From Rubrivivax sp. (GTDB lineage Bacteria > Pseudomonadota > Gammaproteobacteria > Burkholderiales > Burkholderiaceae_C), in NCBI GenBank assembly GCA_019635285.1, contig JAHBZS010000001.1:124001-188000 (forward strand): a stretch of 64,000 nt of DNA, written 5' to 3'. The notes beneath the pieces are model-generated. The model made no database searches. It was given only the letters and a program-made list of their open reading frames with translations, and had not been told where the DNA came from. Positions 52,723 through 63,329 of the stretch are shown piece after piece (the stretch's first letter is position 1; each line of letters opens with the position of its first letter). The position numbers were made by a program, and so were the translations under genes.

Positions 52723-54060
52723 CTAGGGTTTGCGCGCGCGCTCGTTGGCTGCGCGCAGTTCGGCCAGGCGCTCGCCGATGCGCAGTTCCAGGCCGCGCGG
52801 CACCGGCTCGTAGAAGCGCGTGCGCGACAGCCCCTCGGGCAGGTAGCGCTCGCCGGCGGCAAAGCCGTCGGGCTCGTCGTGCGCATAGCGGTAGCCCTGG
52901 CCATGGCCCAGCTGCTTCATCAGCCGTGTCGGTGCATTGCGCAGATGCTCGGGCACCGGCCGGGTGCCGTCGGTGCGCACCAGTTCGCGCACCGCGTTCC
53001 AGGCGCTGTACACGGCGTTGGACTTCGGCGCCATCGCCAGGTACACCGTGGCCTGCGCCAGCGCCAGCTCGCCTTCGGGCGTGCCCAGGCGCTCGTAGAC
53101 CTCGGCGGCGCTCACCGCCAGCTGCAGCGCGCGCGGGTCGGCCAGGCCGATGTCCTCGCTGGCCATGCGCAGCAGCCGGCGCGACACGTAGCGCGGGTCG
53201 ACGCCGCCGTCGAGCATGCGCACCAGCCAGTACAGCGCCGCGTCGGGGTCGGAGCCGCGCACCGACTTGTGCAGCGCCGAGATGGCGTCGTAGAACTGGT
53301 CGCCACCCTTGTCGTAGCGGCGCAGCTGCTCGCCCAGCGCCTGCTCGAGCAGTGCCTCGTCGATGAGCGCCGCGCCCTTGTCCAGGGCCAGCCGCGCGAC
53401 GTTTTCATAGGCATTCATCAGGCGGCGCGCGTCGCCGTCGGCATGCGCGATGAGGCGGTCGCGCGCCGCATCGGCCAGTGCCGGTGCCTGCAGCAAGGCC
53501 TGGGCGCGCTGCAGCAGCGCGCCCAGGTCCTCGGGCTGCAGCGGCTTCAGCACGTGCACGGTGGCGCGCGACAGCAGCGCGGAGTTGACCTCGAAGGACG
53601 GGTTCTCGGTGGTCGCGCCGATGAAGGTGAACAGCCCCGACTCCACATGCGGCAGGAAGGCATCCTGCTGCGCCTTGTTGAAGCGGTGCACCTCGTCGAC
53701 GAAGACGATGGTCGCGCGCCCGGCCCGCCGCGTGGCCTTGGCGCGCTCGACCGCATCTCGGATGTCCTTGACGCCGGCCAGCACCGCCGACAGCACGATG
53801 AAGTCGGCGTCCACCGCGCCGGCCATCAGGCGCGCCAGCGTGGTCTTGCCCACGCCCGGCGGGCCCCAGAGGATCATCGAATGCAGGTGCGACGACTCGA
53901 AGGCCACGCGCAGCGGCTTGCCCGGGCCCAGCAGGTGGGCCTGCCCGGCCACCTCGGCCAGCGTACGCGGCCGCAGCCGCTCGGCCAGCGGCGCATCCAC
54001 GGGGGTCGCGGCGGGCACCGGCGCCGGGTCCGCGCCGAACAGCGAATCCTGCGCGTCCAT
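52723..54060 (-). CDS. rarA: replication-associated recombination protein A (MgsA/RarA AAA+ ATPase)
   Basis: A 445-residue AAA+ protein: PLAERLRPRTLAEVAGQAHLLGPGKPLR, Walker A GPPGVGKTTLARLMAG, Walker B TIVFVDEVHRFNKAQQDAFLPHVE, sensor GATTENPSFEVNSALLSR, and the C-terminal tetramerisation region (SDPDAALYWLVRMLDGGVDPRYVSRRLLRMASEDIGLADPRAL). It acts at stalled replication forks. It follows lolA by 8 bp on the same strand, the usual ftsK-lolA-rarA order. Confidence 0.95.
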   Translation of the reverse strand: MDAQDSLFGADPAPVPAATPVDAPLAERLRPRTLAEVAGQAHLLGPGKPLRVAFESSHLHSMILWGPPGVGKTTLARLMAGAVDADFIVLSAVLAGVKDIRDAVERAKATRRAGRATIVFVDEVHRFNKAQQDAFLPHVESGLFTFIGATTENPSFEVNSALLSRATVHVLKPLQPEDLGALLQRAQALLQAPALADAARDRLIAHADGDARRLMNAYENVARLALDKGAALIDEALLEQALGEQLRRYDKGGDQFYDAISALHKSVRGSDPDAALYWLVRMLDGGVDPRYVSRRLLRMASEDIGLADPRALQLAVSAAEVYERLGTPEGELALAQATVYLAMAPKSNAVYSAWNAVRELVRTDGTRPVPEHLRNAPTRLMKQLGHGQGYRYAHDEPDGFAAGERYLPEGLSRTRFYEPVPRGLELRIGERLAELRAANERARKP

Positions 54061-54068
54061 GCCGGCGC

Positions 54069-54752
54069 CTACTGCTCGATGACGTCGGCGCCCTTCAGCG
54101 GCACGAAGCGGAAGCGGCCGTCGGGCACGGCCACGTTGGCCGCGTAGTCGCTGAAGTCCAGCCGCGAGCGCTGGCCGAAACCGTCGAGGATCTCGACGGC
54201 CGCCAGCTCCTTGCCGCGAAAGCCGATGCGCATCGACTGGAAGGCACTGTCCTTCTGCTTGGGCGTGGCCTGCACCCAGTCGAGGCCGCCTTGCGAGGGC
54301 TGCGCGGCCAGCTCGAACTCCTTGTCCAGCGTGGCGCCGGCCAGCAGCGCCGCCGGTGTCGCGCCCAGCGCTTGGCCCAGCCGGCGCGCGCTGACCTGGT
54401 TGAGGTCGACGTCGTGGATCCAGACCTTCTGGCCGTCGGAGACGATCAGCTGCTCAAAGGGCTTGGTGTATTCGAAGCGGAAGCGGTTGGGGCGTTCAAA
54501 CTCGAAGCTGCCGCTGGACGTGCGCTTCTTCTGGCCATCGGCCGAGCTGACGACCTGCGTGAACGCCGCGCGGCCGGACTTCACGTCGCGCACGAACTCG
54601 CGCAAGGTGTCCACCGCGTCGGCGCGCGCCGCGGCGCCGGCCAGCAGCAGCGCGCCCGTCAGGCACACGCCGCGCCAGCGGCTTCGCCAGGCGGCAGGCA
54701 CGGCGCTCCGAGGAAGACGCGGCGTTGCCGCTGGAAGCAGGGCCCTATTCAT
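54069..54752 (-). CDS. lolA: outer membrane lipoprotein carrier protein LolA
   Basis: A 227-residue periplasmic chaperone: a long basic N-terminus leads to a signal core [18 protein letters not shown], then [73 protein letters not shown], the LolA fold. It carries lipoproteins to LolB. The gene overlaps ftsK by 8 bp. The ATG at 54752 gives an unusually long n-region; a later start within the signal is possible. Confidence 0.94.
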   Translation of the reverse strand: MNRALLPAATPRLPRSAVPAAWRSRWRGVCLTGALLLAGAAARADAVDTLREFVRDVKSGRAAFTQVVSSADGQKKRTSSGSFEFERPNRFRFEYTKPFEQLIVSDGQKVWIHDVDLNQVSARRLGQALGATPAALLAGATLDKEFELAAQPSQGGLDWVQATPKQKDSAFQSMRIGFRGKELAAVEILDGFGQRSRLDFSDYAANVAVPDGRFRFVPLKGADVIEQ

Positions 54753-57117
54753 CCCGCTTGGGCACGATCAGCTCGCGGTTGCCGTTGGTGGCCATCGCCG
54801 ACACCAGGCCGGACTTTTCCATCTGCTCCAGCAGCCGCGCGGCGCGGTTGTAGCCGATGCGCAGGTGGCGCTGCACCAGCGAGATCGATGCGCGCCGGTG
54901 CTGCAGCACGATGGCCACCGCCTGGTCGTACATCGGGTCGGCCTCGCCGTTGCCGCCCCCCGCATCGCCGAGCGCCGCGGGGTCGGCGTCGCCTTCCAGC
55001 ACACCGCCTTCGAGCAGGCCCTCGATGTAGTTGGGCTCGCCCTGGCTGCGCAGGTAGTCGACGACGCGGTGCACCTCGTCGTCGCTGACGAAGGCGCCGT
55101 GCACGCGCGTCGGCAGGCCGGTGCCGGCGGCCAGGTAGAGCATGTCGCCCTGCCCCAGCAGCGCCTCGGCGCCCATCTGGTCGAGGATGGTGCGGCTGTC
55201 GATCTTGCTGGCCACCTGGAAGCTCAGGCGCGTGGGGATGTTGGCCTTGATCAGGCCGGTGATCACGTCCACGCTGGGGCGCTGCGTGGCCAGCACCAAG
55301 TGGATGCCGCAGGCGCGCGCCTTCTGCGCCAGCCGTGCGATCAGCTCCTCGATCTTCTTGCCGACGACCATCATCAGGTCGGCCAGCTCGTCGATGACCA
55401 CGACGATGTTCGGCAGGCGCTCCAGCGGCTCGGGCGCCTCGGGCGTCAGGCTGAAGGGGTTGGGCAGGCTTTCGCCACGCTCGGTGGCTTCGGCCACCTT
55501 CTTGTTGTAGCCGGCCAGGTTGCGCACGCCCAGCTTGCTCATCAGCTTGTAGCGCCGCTCCATCTCGCCGACGCACCAGTTCAGCGCGTTGCCGGCCTGC
55601 TTCATGTCGGTGACCACCGGGCACAGCAGGTGCGGGATGCCTTCGTAGACGCTCATCTCGAGCATCTTCGGGTCGATCAGGATCAGGCGCACGTCGCGCG
55701 CCTCGGCCTTGTACAGCAGGCTCAGGATCATCGCGTTGATGCCCACCGACTTGCCCGCGCCGGTGGTGCCGGCCACCAGGCAGTGCGGCATCTTCGCCAG
55801 GTCGGCGACCACCGGCGCGCCGACGATGTCCTTGCCCAGCGCGATGGTCAGCTGCGAGGCCGCGTCGTTGTAGACCTGCGAGCCCAGGATCTCGGCCAGG
55901 CGGATGGTCTGGCGCCGCGCGTTCGGCAGCTCCAGCGCCATGAAGTTCTTGCCGGGGATGGTCTCGACCACGCGGATGCTGACCAGCGACAGCGAGCGCG
56001 CCAGGTCCTTGGCCAGGTTGACCACCTGCGCGCCCTTGACGCCCGTGGCCGGCTCGATCTCGTAGCGCGTGATCACCGGGCCCGGGCTGGCGGCGACCAC
56101 GCGCACCTCGACGCCGAAGTCCTTGAGCTTCTTCTCGATCAACCGGCTGGTCATTTCCAGCGACTCGGGCGTCACGGCTTCGACGCGCGACGGCGGCGCA
56201 TCCAGCAGGTCCACCTGCGGCAGCTTGGTGTCGGCCAGCTCCTTGAACAGCGGCTGCTGGCGCTCCTTGGCCACGCGCTCGGACTTGGGCACTTCCAGCA
56301 GCGTGGGCTCGATGACCAGCGGCAGGTGCTCCACCTCCTGGCGCTCGACCTCGACCACCTGCTCGCGCTCGACCAGTGCCGCCTCGCCGATGCGGCGGTC
56401 CTCGGCCTGCTCCTTGCGCTGCTGGCGCTGCTCGCGCAAGGCGTCGAAGGCGGAGCCGATGCGCTCGGCCAGCGCCAGCCACGAAAAGCCCAGGCTCAGC
56501 GACATGCCGGCCACCAGCGCGGCGATCCACAGCACGCCTGAGCCGGCGAAGCCCAGCCAGTGCGTGGACAGCGGCCCGAGCGTATAGCCCAACACGCCAC
56601 CCGCAGAGCCCGGCAACCTGGGCTCCAGCTGGTACAGGCGCGTCCATTCCAGCGCGCAGCTGGCGCACATCAGCAGGGCCAGCCCTACCCAGAAGGCGAT
56701 GCGCGGCAGCGCGGCGGGCGCGGCCTGCGTGGCCTCATCGTCATGGCGCATACCGCGCGCCAGGCTGGACAACCACGCACGCAGCCCCACCGGCACCAGC
56801 CACCATACCGAGTAGCCGAACAGGAACAGGCCCAGGTCGGACAGCCACGCGCCGATCATGCCGGCCTTGTTGCGCAAGGGCTCGCCGTCGCCGGTGGTGG
56901 AAAAGCCGGGGTCGCGCAGGTCATGGGTCGCCAAGGCCAGCAACAGCAGCAGCCAGGCCACCGCGGTGACGACCAGCCAGGCCTGATGGCGCAGCCGCGC
57001 CATGGGACCGGGGTCGGCCGGCGGCGCCATCAGGGCGGCCTTGGCCGATGACTTGCGTGTGTAGGTGCTACCCGCTGCGGCGCCTTCGGCGCGCAGGGAA
57101 CCGAGCGGAAAGGTCAT
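54745..57117 (-). CDS. ftsK: DNA translocase FtsK
   Basis: A 790-residue FtsK: N-terminal membrane domain with about four helices ([77 protein letters not shown]), a short linker, then the motor with [12 protein letters not shown], Walker [17 protein letters not shown], Walker [14 protein letters not shown], and the C-terminal gamma winged helix ([35 protein letters not shown]). It pumps DNA during division. ATG 57117 is preferred to GTG 57123. The tandem repeat array lies upstream. Confidence 0.95.
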   Translation of the reverse strand: MTFPLGSLRAEGAAAGSTYTRKSSAKAALMAPPADPGPMARLRHQAWLVVTAVAWLLLLLALATHDLRDPGFSTTGDGEPLRNKAGMIGAWLSDLGLFLFGYSVWWLVPVGLRAWLSSLARGMRHDDEATQAAPAALPRIAFWVGLALLMCASCALEWTRLYQLEPRLPGSAGGVLGYTLGPLSTHWLGFAGSGVLWIAALVAGMSLSLGFSWLALAERIGSAFDALREQRQQRKEQAEDRRIGEAALVEREQVVEVERQEVEHLPLVIEPTLLEVPKSERVAKERQQPLFKELADTKLPQVDLLDAPPSRVEAVTPESLEMTSRLIEKKLKDFGVEVRVVAASPGPVITRYEIEPATGVKGAQVVNLAKDLARSLSLVSIRVVETIPGKNFMALELPNARRQTIRLAEILGSQVYNDAASQLTIALGKDIVGAPVVADLAKMPHCLVAGTTGAGKSVGINAMILSLLYKAEARDVRLILIDPKMLEMSVYEGIPHLLCPVVTDMKQAGNALNWCVGEMERRYKLMSKLGVRNLAGYNKKVAEATERGESLPNPFSLTPEAPEPLERLPNIVVVIDELADLMMVVGKKIEELIARLAQKARACGIHLVLATQRPSVDVITGLIKANIPTRLSFQVASKIDSRTILDQMGAEALLGQGDMLYLAAGTGLPTRVHGAFVSDDEVHRVVDYLRSQGEPNYIEGLLEGGVLEGDADPAALGDAGGGNGEADPMYDQAVAIVLQHRRASISLVQRHLRIGYNRAARLLEQMEKSGLVSAMATNGNRELIVPKRDE

Positions 57118-57189
57118 GGGCACGATTGTGGCCGATCAGGCGTAAAGACCCCGTGGCGGCCCAGCCAGTTCACCCGGGGGCGGCGAGGC

Positions 57190-57525
57190 GGGCTTCGGCA
57201 CCTGCGGTGTTCCTACAGCCCGTCCGCACGTGCGGCCTGGCCGACTTCGGCACCTTCAGCGTCCTTCAGGCCAGTCCGCAAGCATGCGGCCTGGCCGACT
57301 TCGGCACCTTCGGCGTCCTTCAGGCCAGCCCGCAAGCATGCGGCCTGGCTGACTTCGGCACCTTCAGCGTCCTTCAGGCCAGTCCGCAAGCATGCGGCCT
57401 GGCCGACTTCGGCACCTTCGGCGTCCTTCAGGCCAGCCCGCAAGCATGCGGCCTGGCCGACTTCGGCACCCTCGGTGTCCTTCAGGCCAGTCCGCAAGCA
57501 TGCGGCCTGGCCGACTTCGGCACAA
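57190..57525. repeat. 54-bp tandem repeat array, five full units plus partials
   Basis: Units begin at 57232, 57286, 57340, 57394 and 57448, exactly 54 bp apart, with a partial sixth at 57502 and a degenerate partial before 57232. Units 2 and 4 are identical, and units 1, 3 and 5 share other variants (AGTCC versus AGCCC), so a 108-bp pair was duplicated. Each unit contains an 11-bp hairpin, GGCCAG-T-CCGCA, loop AGCA, TGCGG-C-CTGGCC. Because 54 is a multiple of 3 frames stay open in several phases, but no start with a ribosome site is present. The rest of 57118-57554 holds nothing else recognised apart from the crp terminator. Confidence 0.9.
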
Positions 57526-57550
57526 AACAGCACGCAGGTGCTGTTTTGTG
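57521..57550 (-). terminator. hairpin terminator after crp
   Basis: A perfect 12-bp inverted repeat CACAAAACAGCA / TGCTGTTTTGTG with a 6-nt loop, 4 bp beyond the crp stop on the minus strand. The T-rich part lies within the 3' arm rather than after it, so it may be a weak or stabilising stem. It directly adjoins the tandem repeat array. Confidence 0.6.
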
Positions 57551-57554
57551 TCCT

Positions 57555-58223
57555 TCAGTCGTTCTGCAGGCGTTCTTTGATGATCACCGAGCCGTTTTCC
57601 TGCGTCTCGATGACGCCGCGCTCTTCCAGGTCCTTCATGACCCGGCTGACCATCTCGCGCGACGCGCCCACCACCTTGGCCATGTCCTGCCGCGACACCT
57701 TGTGGCGGATGATCTTCACGCCCTTGTCGTCCTCGGCCATGTCGAGCAGCGTGCGCGCCACGCGGCCGTACACGTCCAGCAGCGCCAGCGACTCGATCTG
57801 GCGGTCGGCGTTGCGCAGGCGCCGCACCAGGCCGCGCATCACGCCATAGGACAGCGTGGAGTTCTCCGGCAGGCAGCGCGCGAAGTCCGCGCGGGCCAGC
57901 ACCAGCATGTCGGTCTGCACCTCGGCGCGCACCGTGGCCGAATGCGGTTCGTTGTCGATGAGGCTCATCTCGCCGACGTAGTCGCCCGCTTCCAGCACGG
58001 CCAGGATGACCTCGCGGCCGCGCGAGTCGGAGGTCAGCACCCGGGCCCGACCGTTGAGCAGGATGAACAGCGCGTTGCTCTTGCGCCCCTGCTCCACCAC
58101 CAGCTCGCCGCGGCGCAGGCGGCGCTTGACGACGGCATCGGCGATGGACTGGGCCTGCTCGTTGGTCAACATCGAAAACAACGGCACCCTGCGGATCAGG
58201 TCCAGGTTGGACATCAACGACAT
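57555..58223 (-). CDS. Crp/Fnr family transcriptional regulator
   Basis: A 222-residue protein: cyclic nucleotide-binding beta-barrel ([52 protein letters not shown]) and C-terminal helix-turn-helix [31 protein letters not shown], which keeps the SRE-x2-SR recognition helix of CRP. In the phosphate-binding cassette the CRP Arg-Ser pair is His94-Ser95, so cAMP binding may be weak or absent. No Fnr cysteines are present. It diverges from trxB across 183 bp, which would contain both promoters. Confidence 0.9.
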   Translation of the reverse strand: MSLMSNLDLIRRVPLFSMLTNEQAQSIADAVVKRRLRRGELVVEQGRKSNALFILLNGRARVLTSDSRGREVILAVLEAGDYVGEMSLIDNEPHSATVRAEVQTDMLVLARADFARCLPENSTLSYGVMRGLVRRLRNADRQIESLALLDVYGRVARTLLDMAEDDKGVKIIRHKVSRQDMAKVVGASREMVSRVMKDLEERGVIETQENGSVIIKERLQND

Positions 58224-58349
58224 CGACGATCCCCTCGCTCTTGGTTATTGCCCCGCAGCGCCGGTGCTCTGCGGCATCGGTCACTACAATTACATCTATT
58301 GTGCCTATAGGTGGGCTGGATTCCATTCAGGAGCCCCCCCAGCTTGTAG

Positions 58350-59371
<1,022 letters not shown>

Positions 59372-59422
59372 TGCGGGCTTTGCCGCTTTCACGGCAGACC
59401 CCAACACCTCTGGAGAGCGTCC

Positions 59423-59656
59423 ATGGCACGCGTCTGTCAAGTCACGGGCAAGGGCCCGATGGTGGGAAACAACGTTTCCCACGCCAACAACAAGACCAAG
59501 CGCCGCTGGCTGCCGAACCTGCAGTACCGCCGCTTCTGGGTCGAGAGCGAGAACCGCTGGGTGCGCCTGCGCGTCAGCAACTCGGGCCTGCGCCTGATCG
59601 ACAAGGTCGGCATCGACCAGGTCGTGACCGACCTGCGCGCCCGCGGCGAACTCTGA
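59423..59656 (+). CDS. rpmB: 50S ribosomal protein L28
   Basis: A 77-residue basic protein: [51 protein letters not shown] and the C-terminal [23 protein letters not shown], the proteobacterial L28 sequence. TGGAGAG lies before the ATG. The gene pairs with rpmG, 20 bp downstream, as in most bacteria of this group. Confidence 0.97.
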   Translation: MARVCQVTGKGPMVGNNVSHANNKTKRRWLPNLQYRRFWVESENRWVRLRVSNSGLRLIDKVGIDQVVTDLRARGEL

Positions 59657-59676
59657 ACTGAATCGGGAGCGACACC

Positions 59677-59847
59677 ATGGCCACCAAAGGCGGACGCGAA
59701 AAGATCAAGCTGGAATCCTCGGCGGGTACCGGGCATTTCTACACCACCAGCAAGAACAAGAAGACCACGCCGGGCAAGCTGGAATTCAACAAGTTCGATC
59801 CGGTCGCGCGCAAGCACGTGATCTACAAGGAAACGAAGCTGAAGTAG
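59677..59847 (+). CDS. rpmG: 50S ribosomal protein L33
   Basis: A 56-residue protein beginning [20 protein letters not shown] and continuing [36 protein letters not shown]. It is the cysteine-free form of L33, without the zinc-binding CxxC pairs. GGGAG precedes the ATG by 7 nt. An intrinsic terminator follows 20 bp after the stop, ending the rpmB-rpmG transcript. Confidence 0.97.
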   Translation: MATKGGREKIKLESSAGTGHFYTTSKNKKTTPGKLEFNKFDPVARKHVIYKETKLK

Positions 59848-59867
59848 CGCTGCGCTGGATGAAAAGC

Positions 59868-59895
59868 GGGGTCGCGTGGCGACCCCTTTTCTTTT
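59868..59895 (+). terminator. intrinsic terminator after rpmG
   Basis: Stem GGGGTCGC (59868-59875), loop GTG, stem GCGACCCC (59879-59886), then TTTTCTTTT. AAAAG just before the stem allows pairing with the T run, so it could also work in reverse. Confidence 0.9.
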
Positions 59896-59913
59896 GTCCA
59901 ACAAGTTCTTTGC

Positions 59914-59944
59914 CCAAAACAGACGGCGCCCCGCGGGGCGCCGT
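59914..59944 (-). terminator. intrinsic terminator after the desaturase gene
   Basis: A perfect 10-bp stem ACGGCGCCCC (59923-59932) / GGGGCGCCGT (59935-59944) with a 2-nt loop; on the minus strand it is followed by CTGTTTTGG. It lies 35 bp beyond the desaturase stop (59979). Confidence 0.8.
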
Positions 59945-59978
59945 TGTTCTTCGAGGTGAAGGACCTCGCCGTTATGCG

Positions 59979-61202
59979 TCAGGCGTGCGCCGCGCGCAGC
60001 TTCACCGAGAACTCCTGCAGCGCAGCGATGCCGCTGTCCTCGGCCTTCTTGCACCAGGCCTGCAGGTCGGCCACCAGCTGGTCGGCGGAGACGTTGGTGC
60101 GCGTCCACAGCGCGCGCAGTTCCTCGCGCATGGCCACCAGCTTGCCCAGCACCGGGCTGTCGCCCACGGCCTTGGCCAGCAGCGGCTTCTGGCCCTGCGG
60201 GATCTTGTCGTCGTCGCGGTGCAGCCAGCGGCGCGCCGCGTTCATGCTCTTCCAGCTGGCCGCGTTGTGCGCACCCTGCGCCTTCATGCGCGCCAGTTCG
60301 CTGGCACAGGCACGCTTCAGCTCGGCGGCGTAGTGCGCCATCACCTCGTAGCGGTTGGCGATGATCGCCTCCAGCGTCTTGTCGTCGGCCACCGGGCGCA
60401 CCGCCCCCAGCTTCAGCTGCGGCGGGGTCTTGCGCACCTTGGCCAAGCCCAGCAGCTCCAGGCCGCGGATGTAGGTCCAGCCGATGTCGAACTCGTGGGG
60501 CTTGACCGACAGCTTGGCCGAGGTCGGGTAGGTGTGGTGGTTGTTGTGCAGCTCTTCGCCGCCGATGATGATGCCCCAGGGCGAGATGTTGGTCGACGCG
60601 TCGGCGGCTTCGAAGTTGCGATAGCCCCACCAGTGGCCCAGGCCGTTGATGATGCCCGCGGCGGTGACCGGGATCCAGGCCATCTGCACGGCCCACACGG
60701 TGGCACCGAGGGCGCCGAACAGCATCAGGTCGATGATCAGCATCACGCCCACGCCCTGCCAGCTGTAGCGGCTGTAGACGTTGCGCTCCAGCCAGTCGTC
60801 CGGCGTGTTGTGGCCGTACTTGTCCAGCGTGTCCTGCACCTTGGCTTCGGCCCGGTAGAGCTCGCTGCCGGTGAGCAGCACGGTCTTGATGCCGCGCGTG
60901 ACCGGGCTGTGCGGGTCGTCGACGGTCTCGCACTTGGCGTGGTGCTTGCGGTGGATGGCGACCCATTCTTTGGTCACCATGCCGGTGGTCAGCCACAGCC
61001 AGAAGCGGAAGAAGTGCGACGGAATGGCGTGCAGTTCCAGCGCCCGGTGGGCCTGCGCGCGGTGCAGGAAGATGGTGACGCTGGCGATGGTGATGTGGGT
61101 CAGCACCAGCGTGATCAGCACCACCTGCCACAGCGATGCCCCCAGCAGGCCGTTGGCCAACAGGTCAACCACCGCGTCGTGCACCGTCATGAGTACGTTC
61201 AT
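59979..61202 (-). CDS. acyl-CoA/fatty acid desaturase (membrane di-iron, DesA-like)
   Basis: A 407-residue integral membrane desaturase with the three His boxes: HRAQAHRALELH (HxxxxH type), HRKHHAKCE (HxxHH), and HNNHHTYPTSAK (HxxHH). Hydrophobic segments flank the first box and the VGVMLIIDLMLFGALGATVWAVQMAW region. A long soluble C-terminus of about 150 residues (KLGAVRPVADDKTLEAIIANR to the end) is helical and common in the betaproteobacterial form. It inserts a cis double bond (delta-9 likely) in acyl chains. ATG 61202 is chosen; TACAAT at 61251-61256 (minus strand) may be its -10. Confidence 0.92.
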   Translation of the reverse strand: MNVLMTVHDAVVDLLANGLLGASLWQVVLITLVLTHITIASVTIFLHRAQAHRALELHAIPSHFFRFWLWLTTGMVTKEWVAIHRKHHAKCETVDDPHSPVTRGIKTVLLTGSELYRAEAKVQDTLDKYGHNTPDDWLERNVYSRYSWQGVGVMLIIDLMLFGALGATVWAVQMAWIPVTAAGIINGLGHWWGYRNFEAADASTNISPWGIIIGGEELHNNHHTYPTSAKLSVKPHEFDIGWTYIRGLELLGLAKVRKTPPQLKLGAVRPVADDKTLEAIIANRYEVMAHYAAELKRACASELARMKAQGAHNAASWKSMNAARRWLHRDDDKIPQGQKPLLAKAVGDSPVLGKLVAMREELRALWTRTNVSADQLVADLQAWCKKAEDSGIAALQEFSVKLRAAHA

Positions 61203-61348
61203 TGAGAGCTTTCGTTGTCGTGGGCCCCGCAACAGGCAGGCCCCTGACGAATTGTAGTCGGCAGGCAGGTTTGCAAGTCCTGACAATTACTTAGTGTGGG
61301 TAGTCCAATCGCGGTTCCGCGCCCGGACTTGAGCCAGATCAGGCTGCG

Positions 61349-62611
61349 CTAACGCCGTCGCCACACCGCGGCAAAGAAGCCGTCGGTACCGTGGCGCTGG
61401 GGCCACAGTCGCAGGCGGCCCTGCGCATCCAGGTCGGCGGCCTGGGCCACATGCGCCTGGGCCAGCAGCTCGCCGGCGGCCAGGGGTTCGAAGGCCGCGG
61501 CCTGCGCCGCCTGGAAGGCGTCGGCCACGTCCTCGTTCTCGGCGCGCAGCGGGCTGCAGGTGGCGTAGACCAGCCGCCCGCCGGGCTTCAGCAGCCGCGC
61601 GGCGCTGTCCAGGATGGCCGCCTGCTTGGCCTGCAGCTCCTGGATGGCCTGCGGCGACTGGCGCCACTTCAGGTCGGGGTTGCGGCGCAGCGTGCCCAGC
61701 CCCGAGCAAGGTGCATCGACCAGCACGCGGTCGATCTTGCCGGCGAGGCGCTTGACGCGCTCGTCGCGCTCGTGCGCCAGCTGCGCCGGATGCACGTTGC
61801 TCAGGCCACTGCGCGCCAGCCGCGGCTTCATGGCGTCCAGCCGGTGGCCCGAAGTGTCCCAGGCATACAGCCGCCCGGTATTGCGCATCGCCGCGCCCAG
61901 CGCCAGCGTCTTGCCGCCGGCGCCGGCGCAGAAGTCCACCACCATCTCGCCGCGCTTGGGGTCGGTGAGCAGCGCCAGCAGCTGGCTGCCCTCGTCCTGC
62001 ACCTCGACCTCGCCGCGCGTGAACACACCCAGCTTCTGCAGCGCCGGTTTGCCCTGCACGCGCAGGCCCCAGGGCGAATACGGCGTCGGCTGCGCGTCGA
62101 TGCCGGCCTCGGCCAGCTCGCGCTGCACCGCCTCGCGCTTCGTCTTCAGCACGTTGACGCGCAGGTCCAGCGGCGCCGGCTGCAGCAGGGCCTGGCACAG
62201 CGCCGCGAAGGCCTCGGCATCCATTTCCGCGCGCAGCGCGCCGGCCAGCCAGTCGGGCAGGTTGTGGCGCAGCTTGTCGGGCAAGGTGGCGGGATCGATC
62301 GCGCGGCAGCGCGCCAGCCAGGCCGCTTCGTCGGCATCGAGCGTGCCCTGCAGGAAGCTGTCTTCGCCCTGCCAGCCCAGCAGCACCAGCCGGCGCTCCA
62401 GCGGGCCGCGGCCCGACTGCGCCAGATGCTGGTACAGCAGCCGCCGGCGCAACACCGCATAGGCGGTCTCGGCCAGCGCATGGCGCTCGCGCGGCCCCAG
62501 GCCGCGCTGCGTGCGGAAGAAAGCGGACACCACGCCGTCGGCAGGCGCGTCGAAACGCAGCAGCCGGCGCAACAGCTCGACCGCGAGCTCGAGGACGGCC
62601 TGCGCACGCAT
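61349..62611 (-). CDS. 16S rRNA (cytosine-C5)-methyltransferase RsmB/RsmF-type
   Basis: A 420-residue RNA m5C methyltransferase. The N-terminal half is a helical RNA-binding-like domain; then comes the NOL1/NOP2/Sun core: VQDEGSQLLALLTDPKRGEMVVDFCAGAGGKTLALGAAM (SAM motif), VDAPCSGLGTLRRNPDLKWR (PC motif), and the nucleophile Cys in YATCSPLRAENED. RsmB (C967) is the most likely assignment, but no NusB-like N-terminus is evident and rsmF-type cannot be excluded. Upstream it diverges from the DUF1345 gene; purN lies just beyond that. Confidence 0.85.
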   Translation of the reverse strand: MRAQAVLELAVELLRRLLRFDAPADGVVSAFFRTQRGLGPRERHALAETAYAVLRRRLLYQHLAQSGRGPLERRLVLLGWQGEDSFLQGTLDADEAAWLARCRAIDPATLPDKLRHNLPDWLAGALRAEMDAEAFAALCQALLQPAPLDLRVNVLKTKREAVQRELAEAGIDAQPTPYSPWGLRVQGKPALQKLGVFTRGEVEVQDEGSQLLALLTDPKRGEMVVDFCAGAGGKTLALGAAMRNTGRLYAWDTSGHRLDAMKPRLARSGLSNVHPAQLAHERDERVKRLAGKIDRVLVDAPCSGLGTLRRNPDLKWRQSPQAIQELQAKQAAILDSAARLLKPGGRLVYATCSPLRAENEDVADAFQAAQAAAFEPLAAGELLAQAHVAQAADLDAQGRLRLWPQRHGTDGFFAAVWRRR

Positions 62612-62653
62612 CGCCGCATTATCCTCGCCACCCCTCGACTGCCTTCTCCCCCC

Positions 62654-63307
62654 ATGACCTGGCTGAAACAGTTGCGTACCCGCCCGCGGCTGATTGCCGC
62701 GGTGACCGCCGGCGTGGCGGCGGCCACGCTGCTGCCGGCCAGCCTGCCGGCGCCGGAGCGCGCGGTGATCGCCTGGAATGCGGCGATCTGGCTGTACCTG
62801 AGCCTGGTGTGGATCGACATGACCCGCCTGGACCAGGGGCGCCTGCGCCAGCGCGCGGTGGACCATGCAGACGGCGCGCGCATCGTGCTGGCGCTGGCCA
62901 TCGTGACCTCGGTCGCCTGCCTGGTGGCCGTCGTCACCGAACTGGCCGCGGCGCGCGCGGCGCACGACGTCTACAACCTGCGGCACGTGGGCCTGGCGCT
63001 GGTCACGCTGGTCGGCTCGTGGCTGCTGCTGCCCACCGAATTCGCGCTGGCCTACGCCAGCCGCTACTACGCGGCCCATGGCTGCGGCCTCGCGTTCCCG
63101 GGTGCCAGCGCCGCCAAGCCGCAGGAGCCCAACTACCTCGACTTCATGTACTTCGCGGTCACCATCGCCGCCGCGTCGCAGACCAGCGACGTGACCGTGA
63201 CCACCCGCGACATGCGCACGCTGGTGCTGGTGCACGCGGCGCTGTCCTTTGCCTTCAACGCGCTGGTGCTGGCGCTGGCGATCAACCTCGCCGCCGGCTT
63301 GTTCTAG
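62654..63307 (+). CDS. DUF1345 family membrane protein
   Basis: A 217-residue membrane protein with about five helices (LIAAVTAGVAAATLLPASL, VIAWNAAIWLYLSLVWI, IVLALAIVTSVACLVAVVTELAA, VGLALVTLVGSWLLLPTEFALAY, and a C-terminal LVLVHAALSFAFNALVLALAINLAAGLF). The segment NYLDFMYFAVTIAAASQTSDVTVTTRDMR is the DUF1345 signature. Function unknown. ATG 62654 diverges from the methyltransferase by 42 bp. Confidence 0.9.
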   Translation: MTWLKQLRTRPRLIAAVTAGVAAATLLPASLPAPERAVIAWNAAIWLYLSLVWIDMTRLDQGRLRQRAVDHADGARIVLALAIVTSVACLVAVVTELAAARAAHDVYNLRHVGLALVTLVGSWLLLPTEFALAYASRYYAAHGCGLAFPGASAAKPQEPNYLDFMYFAVTIAAASQTSDVTVTTRDMRTLVLVHAALSFAFNALVLALAINLAAGLF

Positions 63308-63329
63308 GGCCTCCGCCCATAGGCCGCAC

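Noticed and set aside
57232-57501. Possible CRISPR array
   Set aside because: The units are contiguous with no unique spacers; the whole 54 bp repeats.
57213-57533. Open frame across the 54-bp repeats encoding an 18-residue repeat protein
   Set aside because: Starts with GTG inside the terminator loop, has no ribosome site, and frames are open in several phases simply because the unit is a multiple of three.
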